Counted from the first letter of the stretch, positions 47,401 to 57,296 are shown. The stretch: DNA of 64,000 bases from Sipunculus nudus (GCA_026874595.1 CM049320.1:11495964-11559963), one strand, 5' to 3'. Notes: generated from the letters alone by a model not told the origin. Numbers and translations are program-made.

Positions 47401-48422
47401 TAACTTTTTGCAGAGAAATTTGACAAGGGGACGCTTGTGACAGCATTAGGTAATCCAGTTAAACAAACGGAAGAAACTGATGATGCCACCAGACAACCCT
47501 CAGTCGAAAACACAATTATACCAACTATGTTTGATTGTCTGTATGCGTTTGCGACAGTGCCAGGTATTGCAGTTTTTGTATATTTTAAAATCAGTACGAT
47601 TATTATGACATGGTTTTAATTTAATAAACATAAAAGGTAAACGAAATACCTCAAAATTACGAAGGAAAATAAATGTATTTGTGATACTTTAACTATCGGG
47701 TAAATATGACGAAATACAGAGTGATAACACAATATAAATATCATATTTTGTTATTATTCACACAGCTTTCACGGCGGTACGGAATACAGTTGATGGGTCT
47801 TTGTTCTTGAAGGAAATAAGTGAAATCTTCCGAGCAGATGCCCACAACACGCACGTGTCTGATATGCTTATAACGGTTTGTACTGTCCGTTGACTTTAAC
47901 TGTTAATATAACAAGCCTTCTGTCTCCAAACAATAGAGCAAGAATATAGGGGTGCGAGTCACTTCCTTGACAACTTTGATGATGAACACGTGCATGCAAC
48001 GTGTATCATAGCTGATTAATTGGCAATCTAATAACGTATTAGGTGGGTTTTGATGTGTATAAAAGTAGTTATAAGTTAACCACAAAATATACACAAGCAA
48101 GCACTCAGTATCGATTTATGGTTCCCTGCTAATTTTAAGCTAGGCAAAGAAAATATGGATTATAACCAAGTACCCTTAGCTTGCAGACGCTGTGTGTCAT
48201 TTTCGTCCTAGTAAGAAATTCCATCTTTGCTGATGAAAAATTCAGGTGATGAGCAATGTTGCCGAAAAAACAGGACGGTTGGCAGCGGAGAAAATCTCAC
48301 AAGCACAAGAGAAAGCAAAATTGGAAGGAAAAGAAGAAGAAACCCCAGGAGATGCGTTTGTACAAACCACACATAATGTTGATATGCTTTCCAAGCGATT
48401 GTTCTTATTCCCTGGCATTTAA
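39974..48422 (+). CDS. Gene 2: CARD-caspase (initiator type, caspase-2-like)
   Basis: Exons: 39974-40117, 40768-40903, 41848-41922, 42206-42300, 42665-42817, 43377-43611, 47414-47563, 47766-47875, 48246-48422. All phases fit and the product is 424 residues, a normal length for a CARD initiator caspase. Residues 1-93 form a CARD, about 94-150 a linker, and 151-424 the caspase domain. Catalytic His229 (MMAHGG) and Cys277 (QACMG) are present, with S1 Arg171 (RTGCAVD) and Arg335 (AVRNT). TAVRNT resembles the caspase-2 small subunit, but GSW is GSL here. EETDD in the intersubunit linker is a candidate self-processing site. CARDs recruit such enzymes to oligomeric activation platforms. TTTGTTTCAG| at 39,961 shows that at least one 5' UTR exon lies upstream, not identified. 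Intron 6 is 3.8 kb of repeats. No disabling change is seen. Confidence 0.9.
41440..41488. repeat. (TA)n microsatellite in intron 2 of gene 2
   Basis: About 49 bp of pure TA. The surrounding GTATATACATTTTATATA context yields only a low-complexity YIYIYI frame. Confidence 0.93.
41848..42300 (+). CDS. Gene 2 exons 3-4: CARD-caspase linker
   Basis: Exon 3 (41848-41922) reads DPDQSKYPHAAGNVSQPSEQ and is phase 1 to 1, like the symmetrical linker exons of gene 1. Exon 4 (42206-42300) reads VQPEDIAEGVRSIQMCN ... WEFYQTVKHR, phase 1 to 0, ending AGG|GTAATT. Exon 4 is the homologue of gene 1 exon 10 and shows that the ancestral codon at gene 1's TAA was a Lys-type sense codon. Confidence 0.85.
42665..42817 (+). 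CDS. Gene 2 exon 5: caspase large-subunit start
   Basis: The exon is 153 nt, phase 0 to 0, after TTATACAG| and before |GTGAGT. SYDLTGSEKGRVLIVNVTEN opens p20. RTGCAVD holds S1-pocket Arg171. LFKDLGFSVEVLKDP follows. Same length and phase as gene 1 exon 11. Confidence 0.93.
43377..43611 (+). CDS. Gene 2 exon 6: caspase catalytic His229 and Cys277
   Basis: The exon is 235 nt, phase 0 to 1, after TATAATGCAG| and before |GTAAGT. CVFVVMMAHGGMN carries the catalytic His; GKPKVYNIQACMG carries the catalytic Cys. Met after Cys, in place of the frequent Arg/Gln/Gly, is shared with gene 1. Confidence 0.95.
44180..47140 (+). repeat. Array of AGCTCAGCTGA-family repeats filling intron 6 of gene 2
   Basis: Heads are recognisable near 44,183 (TTTATAGCTCAGTACGCTAT) and 44,773 (TTAACTCAGCTGAATGAAAG). 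Body units with TTAGGTCACTGTGACC / AAATTAGGTCACTGCGACCT and GGTGGCGCAACC alternate with AAACTTTTCATCCC and GAGGTCAAGAGTCAAGGTCA blocks (45,590-46,100). Tail-like CAGCTGAGCGTCGAGACCCA lies near 46,242. The whole intron insert is noncoding; frames on both strands near 46,530-46,770 mirror each other and are not genes. Confidence 0.65.
47414..47563 (+). CDS. Gene 2 exon 7: intersubunit linker and p10 start
   Basis: The exon is 150 nt, phase 1 to 1, after TTTTTGCAG|. It continues KKFDKGTLVTA after the active site, passes through KQTEETDDATRQP, and reaches IPTMFDCLYAFATVPG, the small-subunit opening. EETD|D is a plausible caspase cleavage site between large and small subunits. Confidence 0.9.
47766..47875 (+). 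CDS. Gene 2 exon 8: caspase small-subunit core
   Basis: The exon is 110 nt, phase 1 to 0, after TCACACAG|. AFTAVRNTVDGSLFLKEI keeps S1 Arg335. The aromatic position before it is Val and the one after GS is Leu. HVSDMLIT closes the exon. Confidence 0.9.
48246..48422 (+). CDS. Gene 2 exon 9: caspase C-terminus
   Basis: The exon is 177 nt, phase 0, after AAAATTCAG|. VMSNVAEKTGRLAAEKISQ leads into a Lys/Glu-rich stretch, then FVQTTHNVDMLSKRLFLFPG, Ile, TAA. An overlapping frame starting at 48256 is an out-of-frame shadow. In gene 1 the same 177 nt are split 72+105 by an intron. Confidence 0.92.
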   Translation: MMSNVAEKTGRLAAEKISQAQEKAKLEGKEEETPGDAFVQTTHNVDMLSKRLFLFPGI

Positions 48423-48842
48423 TTCATTACAATCAGCTCCTTGTATCCATGTGTTTTTTCCACTGACAATTATGTTATTGCCAGTTAGTACATATGCTAA
48501 AATAGAATTCAATAAGATACTTATTTCAAATGAAAGCACAGTACGACTTGGTTGTGTATAAGCAAACCAGTTACACATTTAAAGTCCAATTTATGTAGGC
48601 AGAATATGCAGATATGCCTGTGGTGTCTAATTAATCGCTAACAATTAAATTTTAATCCGTTAATTTCATGCATATTTTCACTAAAATATACGCGCATTTC
48701 AGGTTTAATACAACTTCCCAATCAATTTATCAAGAGATAAACGCTATCAAGGTTATCCCCAATTCATGATGCCAACGATAAAAAATCACATGGTCAAAGA
48801 ATACCTTAACGGAGGCTAATTATTATAGCTGGCTGAGTTTTC

Positions 48843-48848
48843 AATAAA
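48843..48848 (+). terminator. Possible polyadenylation signal of gene 2
   Basis: This is the first AATAAA after the stop codon, about 420 nt downstream, within TTTTCAATAAAGG. Confidence 0.45.
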
Positions 48849-50278
48849 GGTACAAAAATTGGTTATTGCTATTTTATGATTATCATTGATACATGTAACA
48901 TTACATTTCCTGTAATATACTATAAAAATCGTGATTTATGAATATTCTGTTGTCAATTCCATTATTTCCCCTAAAATTACACAACCTTGACCTCCTAACA
49001 TGTTTACAATAAAACAATATCAAACTTTACTTTAAACTGAAAACATATCCCCACATTTCCTCTTTTCGACTTTTCGGGTGAAATATTCAAGAATAAAGAA
49101 TAATACCGCATTTCTCGTGCAAAGCGGTAGTTCTGACACTTCAAGCACGGTTCACATGTTCCAAAGTTCGTAATCACAGTTGCCAAAGCACGACTTTTTT
49201 TGGATCCGGCTTGTTCTACCTTCTTTCGATAGAGATAAAAAAACACTTACACTCATGTAAGTTCATTTGCATTACCGTTGGGGTGTACATATGTGATTGC
49301 ATAGATAAGTTGCAGAATACTTTAGTGTGCCAGTCATGCCCCGCTAATTTTCAGATGAGAAATAGTCCAGTCAAATAGACCATTAAACCGGTTTTACTCT
49401 CCAAATAGTTGACGCGTTAAATGCCGAACGAACCATGTCTCTTGTCTTACGGCACGACCTGGATTTACAGGCGGTACTTATATATGTGACTATCGTCATG
49501 ATTAAAACTTTCGACGTTAAAAACCTTCATGTGGACCGTCCCGTTTCATTATTCTATTCAAGGCAACAAGGCATTTAATTGAAGGTTCTATGTTTTGGAA
49601 TGAGATCTACTAAGTCTTCCGTACACAAGCGCACATCACACATGTGGCTGACATTTTTATCGACCCACTCATGTCAATGAATTTACCTTCTGGTAGGAAA
49701 CAACAGGTTTGTATCATATGTGACTCTTATACACAAATTCACTAATTGAAACATTAATTTTAAAATATGCAAGCTTATAAGGCCATTAGTTTCCAAACTG
49801 TTTTTCTCCTTACAGTATTTTGAGACCAGAAACTGATGTTTCGTCGTCGTTATTGAATAAATGTGATTTACTTGCTGGAATCAACGCTATCAGCTGGAAC
49901 CCTGAGTCGACTTTCTCGTAGATTCGAGTGAGCCATCAAACTTGTCATCACTGCATTGTGACGTTAATGGCAGGTATTGCCACCTGACAGCAAATTATAT
50001 AACTTATTTATGGCTCTCTGACCATCCGACTGAAGGGACCAGTAAACTCCAGAAAAAGAGAGCATCACACAACACCGCCTTGCTAAGCTAGGGTCCTTTC
50101 CAGCATAAGTCCCTAGTGTGAGGTTTATACAAAGAAATGTGACACGGCCTATGATCTTAATTGTATTAGTCACTAAACAAAGTCACATTCTTGCCACCTT
50201 TAACATTGACATGAAAATCCCGTAATCATTGAACAATTAAATTTTCTTATTTCGTATATGATTGAAAATCATATGTCA
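48849..50278. other. Convergent intergenic region between gene 2 (+) and gene 3 (-)
   Basis: No exon is seen on either strand. It must hold the 3' UTR of gene 3 on the minus strand. Short frames at 49004-49246 and 49964-50173 have no recognisable features. Confidence 0.5.
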
Positions 50279-50565
50279 CTAGATAACTGTCTTTCTGCTA
50301 CGAAAAAATTTCAACGGTTCATAAGGACTTGAAACTTTCCGTGTTATTTTTCTCTTCTTTGGCGAAATGTCAAGTTCTTCATAGCTTTCTGCAGAGTCAT
50401 CAGGAAGAGTGGTGGCGCCATCGGATGACGGGCCATTTGTCGGCTCTGAGCTAACAATATCACTAATTTCACTGTAGTCTCCTGACGTAACCCCCGTTTG
50501 ACGGTTTACATTCAATATTTCAACGTAGCTGTGGGCTTCATGCATATCCCTCCTGGTCGACCTCC
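50279..50565 (-). CDS. Gene 3 cytoplasmic tail exon
   Basis: The frame opens GRSTRRDMHEAHSYVEIL and holds four Tyr-x-x-Ile/Leu motifs over about 75 residues: YVEI, YSEI, YEEL and YEPL. It closes with KFFRSRKTVI and TAG. The gap between the first two motifs is 13 residues, longer than the 6-8 of a classical ITAM. Confidence 0.75.
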
Positions 50566-50808
50566 CTTTATATATAAGACAGCAGGTTATTTATTACAAT
50601 AACAAACAAAAAATTAGCTAAACATATTAAGATATTGAATCCTGCTTTGTTAAAAATGAGCTTATGATGTTATCGTTTTGCTGCACATAGATGTTAAAAT
50701 ATTCTGCGGGGAAAATATATTTTATTTAAAGCGATGAACTTATACAGTTAAGGGAAAACATGCTGCTTCAAAATGATGTAAGTTGTGTGTGTATGTTTAT
50801 ATATATAT

Positions 50809-50846
<38 letters not shown>

Positions 50847-51412
50847 TACATTACATATGAATTAACCTACCGCGCTGACTGCCCAAGTGTTTTGGTTTCT
50901 TTAGTCGTCTCCGATTCCATCTGAATAAGAAATATAAATTAAAATTAGTAACCATGTCTCTTATTCTGAAGCTCTCTGTAGAAACCGGAACATAATTCCA
51001 ACCTCAGTATAGTCACGTTTAAGTACAGACCTATTTTAAATATATGTATAAAAATAATGACAGCTGGAGTTTACACAGCATGTATCAGAATGCTCTAAAT
51101 AAGGTGATGACAGTGTCGTGATCATCTGCCCGAGAGCAAGGTCACTGGTTCGGTTGAGTATTGACATTGTTTTGGATTTTAGTGTACTGTTCACTTTTAT
51201 GATGATGGATTAAATTGGCGCCTGATCACAATTTCGTAAAATGTAATGTTCCTGCTCAACCAAACAAGAGAAACCCCGTGTCATGATTCCATGGTGTAAA
51301 TATCCTTTTATTAATCATTTACTGACTTATCTATTTGCTATAACATACCTTGATAAAAAATGTGCAAATATCTAAAATTATCTTTTAAAAAGGACAATGC
51401 GTAAATTATATG

Positions 51413-51482
<70 letters not shown>

Positions 51483-52534
51483 TTTAAGCGTATTCTTTGT
51501 CACAGCGCTGAACTCTTGTTGTTATGGGGAGCTATATGTATTAATTTCATTTTATGCTAATATGCCGAATCATTTTACTTAAAGTGAGATCCTTTGGTTT
51601 ATAAAGTAATTACTATACATCCAAAACAATATTGGTTTTGTTGAATAACACTTGTAACTATTGAGATGATACCTTAGTGCACTTGCACGGGGATGCAAAA
51701 TTCTCGTGCTGAAGCATTTCTGTTTGCAACAAGTTGTTAAGGAACATTTAAAGTATATATAATCACCAATATTCAGTTAATGTGTTCAAATATCGAGATA
51801 CAGCATCTCGATCAATCTAAGTGTAAAAAAGACGTAAAACGTCAACTGTCTTCATTTTAGTATTTTCAGCTTAAGGATACGGCTCTGTCCTCTAAGGAAA
51901 CATCCTAATTCGACATGTTTGCTTATCAGTACTAAACCAAACGTTTAAAATAAAGTATATAGTGCTGCCATTTAATAAAGTCCTGATAAATTGTAAGAAA
52001 TGACCATTGACTAAGGAGGTCAGGGGTAATAAACCAAATGATCAGATCCATAAAATTAATTAAAGATGATAAAGGTAAAAATCATCCGAACTATAATTTC
52101 TCCATATTCATTTCATATCTCGTATACCAACCGCCGGATTTATGGTTTTTAAATATTCAAAACATGAAATGTCACATAGACTTTACAGTTATCAGATCAC
52201 AACTAAATAACATCCATTTAATCCAGATATATGCCGGTACCCATGTATCATGACATAATATGTGTTAATTCCAAAAGCTTCCTGTTAATAATTTCATGTA
52301 CTGAATGCACTCCAGGAATTCGGATTTTGTGCTCAACTCTTAGACATAGCTGAGCTTCCTCTTACATTGCATGATTATAAAAGTACTCACATTACCAGGC
52401 CCACCGTGACCATCACTCCCAATATAACTAGAACCACACAGCATGCGACGGCTATTTTCCACCCTTGACTACTTCCTGGGGTATCAGAGGTGGTTGTATT
52501 CATTTTGCTGACGTCCGTTTCTTTTGTGCCGATT
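50279..52534 (-). CDS. Gene 3: C-terminal part of a single-pass membrane receptor with tyrosine-motif tail
   Basis: Three exons on the minus strand: 52534-52391 (144 nt), 50920-50871 (50 nt) and 50565-50279 (287 nt), with agreeing phases. The first has a Thr/Ser-rich stalk (VSKMNTTTSDTPGSSQG) and the membrane helix WKIAVACCVVLVILGVMVTV. The second gives WNRRRLKKPKHLGSQR, a positive stop-transfer segment. The third is the tail, with YVEI, YSEI, YEEL and SPYEPL, a basic PKKRKITRK stretch, and a stop. These are YxxI/L signalling or endocytic motifs; SPYEPL fits the ITIM consensus S/I/V/L-x-Y-x-x-L/V/I. The ectodomain lies upstream (higher coordinates) and was not found, so ligand and family are unknown. 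The last acceptor, ATATAAAG|, has a poor pyrimidine tract. Confidence 0.7.
50798..50846. repeat. (TA)n microsatellite
   Basis: About 49 bp of TA with one AAA interruption, just after the juxtamembrane exon of gene 3 in its direction of transcription. Confidence 0.9.
50871..50920 (-). CDS. Gene 3 juxtamembrane exon
   Basis: A 50-nt exon between CTTATTCAG| and |GTAGGT, phase 2 to 1, encoding a strongly basic segment expected just inside the membrane. Confidence 0.7.
51416..51479. repeat. (TA)n microsatellite
   Basis: About 64 bp of pure TA in the 1.5-kb intron of gene 3. Confidence 0.93.
52391..52534 (-). CDS. Gene 3 transmembrane exon
   Basis: After TATTTATAG| the frame gives GTKETDVSKMNTTTSD, GSSQG, then about 22 hydrophobic residues, ending AT|GTGAGT in phase 2. 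A donor 5 nt earlier (CTG|GTAATG) is weaker and would break the frame with the next exon. Confidence 0.75.
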
Positions 52535-52578
52535 CTATAAATAAAGGTTACACTATCGGGTCAGCAAATATTTGTCAT

Positions 52579-52922
52579 GTTGGTAGTTATACGTCGTGAC
52601 AAATCCTTCACATTCTTGGTGTTTTAGTATTTATACGTGGAGACAAATCCTTCACATTCTTGGTGTGTTAGTATTTATACGTCGAGACAAATCCTTCACA
52701 TTCTTGGTGTGTTAGTATTTATACGTCGAGACAAATCCTTCACATTCTTGGTGTGTTAGTATTTATACGTCGAGACAAATCCTTCACATTCTTGGTGTGT
52801 TAGTATTTATACGTCGAGACAAATCCTTCACATTCTTGGTGTGTTAGTATTTAAACGTCGAGACAAATCCTTAACAGTCTTGGCATGTTGGTATTTATAC
52901 GGGGGGACTAAACTTCACAATC
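52579..52922. repeat. 44-bp minisatellite, about eight copies
   Basis: The unit reads TTAGTATTTATACGTCGAGA, then CAAATCCTTC, ACATTCTTGG, TGTG. Central copies (52,668-52,845) are identical; the first two and last two are diverged (for example ACGTGG, AACAGTCTTGGCATG). It lies 45 bp upstream of gene 3's transmembrane exon, inside the preceding intron on the minus strand. Confidence 0.93.
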
Positions 52923-53205
52923 TCCGGGTTTTGCTTCGCTTTGTCACATGTACGTAGCATCTAACAACAAAGCCAATATGTAAACATATTTCATACTGGT
53001 GGAACAATACAGACCAAACATTCTGCTAAACGACCACTGTATTCGTGTGTATAAATGGCGTACCGATCTGGGGATTTGTATGGTTATTCTCGGCCCATTT
53101 TTTATCGATGGCAGGGGCGGATACAGGATCTTAGAGAATGGGTGGGCTCAACCAGTGGCGTCAATTTATCTTGAGTTGTGGGGGGATGAATCGCAGGCGT
53201 TGGAG

Positions 53206-53352
53206 GATATATATATATATATATGTCATGGCCAAGTGGACTAAGGCAGCCGCACCGGAAATCGGAAAATCGTGGGTTAGAATCCCACTGGCAGTGAACC
53301 ACTTTTCTGTGTATACCCTTTCCATCTATAAAACAATGAACCAGCATGGCTA

Positions 53353-53411
<59 letters not shown>
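53206..53411 (+). mobile_element. tRNA-derived SINE head flanked by (TA)n runs
   Basis: Between TA runs at 53206-53224 and 53357-53411 lies a sequence with an A-box-like TGGCCAAGTGGACTAAGG and a B-box-like GGGTTAGAATCCC (53,272-53,284). The arrangement recalls a class II tRNA (Ser/Leu type). The spacing and the lack of a clean acceptor stem argue for a SINE rather than a working tRNA. It belongs to a different family from the copies at 21.0 and 59.4 kb. Confidence 0.6.
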
Positions 53412-53414
<3 letters not shown>

Positions 53415-55826
53415 CTGATTGACACATTCCACATATATTACAGTGTGGTATAAGGTTTTTTAAATTAGGCACTATGTTTCCATTATATCTTAATTCAAAA
53501 CCAGGTTAAGATATATGATATTTTTTAAAAAATCAGAAATGGAACGAATTTTTATAATTCTCATTAATAATCTATTTTATTTTCAATATATAAACGTTAT
53601 TCTCTGAATATCAGGGGATGATTACATTGACCACCCCTTTTCCCTGAAAAGTGGGAGGAAAGTACCCCCTTTATTGACGCCCATGGGCTCAATCCCCTCC
53701 GCAGGTAAACCCGTGTGCCGGGAGTTAAAGTAGACTGTCTGCATAACTCTCCCATGGAGGTATAGTTAAGAAAACTCAAATTTAAGCTCTACTTTTCAGC
53801 ATCATGCCTTTTATTTCCCAGGTATTTAGGTCAAAGAGGGCCCCTCTTTATCCGCCCCTAGGTGGTTATATATTTCCAAATAATTCCGGGCTGTATTCAT
53901 ATTCCATAATTAACATGTAATTTGATACGAATTAGTAACAAGCGGATGCAACTCTCAGGGATGGTTATAACTAGTTAACCAAACACGGGAAAAAGGGCCT
54001 TATTTTTGGTCTCACGCAATAACAATAGCAAAAATATGATCATTTAGTCATGGCCTTGAACTTGTCCTGACACCTATTAACCAGCTACCTTTATTCAGCT
54101 GATGGCTTGGGTAACTGCCATTTAACTAGATATTGTGGTACGAGCTACTTGAACCAGTTCAATCATGTTGAATCATTTTTTAAGGACAATCGGTATGTTC
54201 AGTTTGCAACTAATCAAGACATTGATAGATACAAGGCACCGCCAGCTAGGAAATCTGCTAGGTTCAGGTGGTCAACTGTAGGCGGATTATAAAATATGAA
54301 TGAAGAGAAATGCAAGGAACAACGCAGTATTATTGGAAATAGACATATGTGGTGGAAATCTTATAGGGCAGAGAAGATTGTCGGAGGAAATAATATATAG
54401 CAATCTTAGAAGACGTTTCAGAACATGTGGATAACAGATAGACAATTAAAAAATCTAAACTATAAATGACTGGATAGAAATAATTTACTTCAGATAAAGC
54501 TTACACTTTAACGTAACAAAAGAGCAAAGCAAATAGAGAAATAGGAAAATGCAGGATAAGAAAGAAGTTAGACAAGCGGACGGAACGGGAGTTACAAGGC
54601 ACTGAAAAAGTGAAACAAGCAGATTTGTGGAATTTATGTCCTCCGCATTCACCTCTTGTTGTTCCCCTCTTGCCTTTTCAATATGTTTTAATTTTTATTT
54701 TCCCCTAAAGATGTCCTCACAAGTCAAAGTATGTGTTTTAGATTTCATTGTCCCCTGAAGATGTCTCAATATGTCATGATTTTGTTGTGTATGAGAAAGA
54801 GGAGGAATGTTTGTTTTTTTAGCTGGTGATAATAATATGTCAGTCAGACACTCGAAAACATATGTATGCATAGAAGCAATCACTGACCAAAATTTGAATG
54901 AAATCGGATAATATTTAGGAAAGTTATCGCACGGAAACAAAAACCTGACGGACGGACGGACAGACAGATAGACGGACACACCAGACAAACAGACAGTTGG
55001 ACGGACAGGCAGACAGATAAACCAAAACTATCCCTATCCCCAGTAACCGGGAACAAAAAAAAAAGATTCAGCATCTTCAAGCACGCAAGAAGAAGGAAAG
55101 TTTATGGAAAACACTCAGTACAGAACGAAGAAAATGCATATAGATTATATATATAGATTGCAATATAGATTGCAATACATTTGTACTGTCATATCAGTAG
55201 CGGAAATAAATACTTATTCTAAGAAAGTAATGTTACACTAAACAATTTAGGGAGATTATTCATTTCCTGGTACTTACAAAATCAGATTTAAAAGAAATTC
55301 ACAAGAGGGTCGAAAAACGGTTGACAGTGGTAGAAAGAAGGCATATTTTATATATCGTTTTCCCTGTGTGTTGATATTACCTAGGAAATCTCTCTTTTAT
55401 CCGGAACTGTATTTGCAAATGATGAATGAATGATTTTAATAATCACTATTTGTGTTCTTTTAATAAACGCTTGGAAAAAATATTACAAATATCACTTAAG
55501 CCTGCGGTATTAAAGTCCCATTTAGCAAATTGGAATTTATATAAATCTTCTTCGAGGCAAATAAAAAATTATCATTATGAGCTTTTAGATTAAATCTGTA
55601 ACATTGTAAGCTTTACCCCATGGATTCTTATACAATAATTTTTACCCAATTCTTTAATTATAAACCACTTGGCTCAAAAATTCGACGTGGCTAATTTATT
55701 CTGCTTTTGATAAGCAGATCAACTGTAAGACGATACTCTTTGTTTTCGTGTCAGCGTTTTTGGCTTCATTTATTGTTTTAAATACATAAATAATTTCAGG
55801 TCAACATTATGTAGTTGTTCGTGATA
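53412..55826. other. Spacer with repeat fragments
   Basis: No gene seen. A GGACGGACGGACAGACAGAT tract (about 54,943-55,016) is a minus-orientation piece of the GTCCGTC repeat class. The rest is AT-rich. A basic frame at about 55,281-55,340 (LKEIHKRVEKRLTVVERR) has a poor acceptor and is not called. Confidence 0.5.
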
Positions 55827-56076
55827 CACGTTCAAAACTGTATTACATGGGCACCTTTGGAAATGGATCAAAATGCACAATATCTAAAGGTCCCACGCAA
55901 ATAGAGGTAATGGCGAGAGTATATACAGTGCTGCCACCTAGTTTGAAATACTGCTACAACTGCTCCTGTTTTTAGAGTGTATGTACCATCTGTCTGCTTG
56001 ATGTTTGAGAACACAGTTAACGAGGCTACTTTTAGGTGCTGTATAAGACATGTATTTCCAAGGTTTCAGTTCTACG

Positions 56077-56127
<51 letters not shown>

Positions 56128-56866
56128 CCTCTTATCCTCATCATTCCCATCCTCAGATCGCTCACTTAGGTCTTTTAACTGTGAGGATGTTGCTGATTGT
56201 ACCATTGGATTTGCCCTAGATTTCTACAAGCTGTCCTCAATCTGTTCATTTCTGGAAGCGGCCGAGCCAGGCCGATCTCAGAACCTCTGATAAGTCAACT
56301 TTTTGAGCCAATGTCCAATCTTTTTGAGTTTGGGATTGACATTTAAAGTGAATATGGTACAAAATGACAACTGTTTGTTACGGACCAATATGTAGTAAAT
56401 GATAAATAAACATAGCACTTCGTCCGATTGTATTTTGCTCGTGACCTCTTCACCTCAAATGGGGTATTTATGATGACAGGACTATCGAATCTGGGCTGAA
56501 GTTTGACATGGGCGTGTATATCCACATTTAAATAATCCAATTAGTATTCATACACCCAAAGTCTTATATTGAGTCAGCAAGAAATAACCAATCATTCATG
56601 AATGTGATCTGTCAGTTATATACACCTCTGACCAGTTCATATGTTTGGGTCTTATTACTCATAGTTAATGATAATTGATAATTGGTAGCTTTTATCATTG
56701 TTTTAATAGTTAAATATGATAAATACGACATGAAGAATAAATAGGAAGATATTTCAACTTGGAACTGTTATGAGATATCTACATTTACCGATCTTAAGAG
56801 TAGGCATATCAGCTAAACTAAATAAAGAGTAAGCCGAATGGGCCCGCCCAAAAGTGCGCTTGACTG
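55827..56866. mobile_element. Diverged copy of the 33.8-kb MITE family
   Basis: TTCAAAACTGTATTACATGG with GGCACC aligns with the left end of the 33,822 element. The right end GCGCTTGACTG is a good complement of CAGTCAA. Internal matches include TGGAAATGGATCAAAATGCA against TGGGACTGGACTAAAGTGCC, and GAGCCAATGTCCAATCTTTT against AAGCAAATGTCAAATCTTTT. A (TA)n run lies at 56,078-56,123. Confidence 0.65.
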
Positions 56867-57247
56867 TCTGAATATACATGAACATTATCTCATAAAAATA
56901 TGTTATTAACTAAAAAATATTAGGGTACTATGATGTATTTCTTATAGTGATTTTAACGATTTAACGTCATCAGGTGACAGAAAAAAATGCACTCTATATG
57001 ATAATAAAACAGGGCGCAATAGTGTGCCTCAATGATATTTATAAATATATAAACACTAGCCCACCTTTTAGGTAACAGTGAGTGCAGGAAAAATTAAATG
57101 AGGTCCTGTTGCATGCACGGAAGTGGGTATTCTGCCACCATACAATCACTGTTTACGGTTTTCATTCGGCATCACCTTATTTGGTAGACCTAACCGGCAA
57201 CTGAGCCAATTCAGTTAATGAGCAGTCCAACGTTTTAGTCAACCATT

Positions 57248-57296
57248 ATGAATGGGCACAGAATCAACTGTGTCATATGGTTTGTTATCATATCAG
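57248..57296 (+). CDS. Candidate signal-peptide first exon
   Basis: ATG opens MNGHRINCVIWFVIIS and the exon ends G|GTAAGC in phase 1 after 49 nt. A short polar start followed by a hydrophobic core is the pattern of a secretory signal. The first exon at 62,899 has the same length and phase. Following exons were not found, so the product is unknown. Confidence 0.4.

Noticed and set aside
48256-48561. Lys-rich frame of 101 codons
   Set aside because: It is an out-of-frame shadow of gene 2's last exon.
52579-52922. Regularly repeated array considered as CRISPR
   Set aside because: Head-to-tail 44-bp units with no unique spacers, in a eukaryotic genome: a minisatellite.
53222-53300. tRNA gene (Ser/Leu-like)
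   Set aside because: Boxes A and B are visible, but acceptor and anticodon stems cannot be closed convincingly; a SINE head is more likely.
55281-55340. Basic helical frame as an exon
   Set aside because: The acceptor AAAATCAG lacks a pyrimidine tract, no usable donor follows, and the frame is short.
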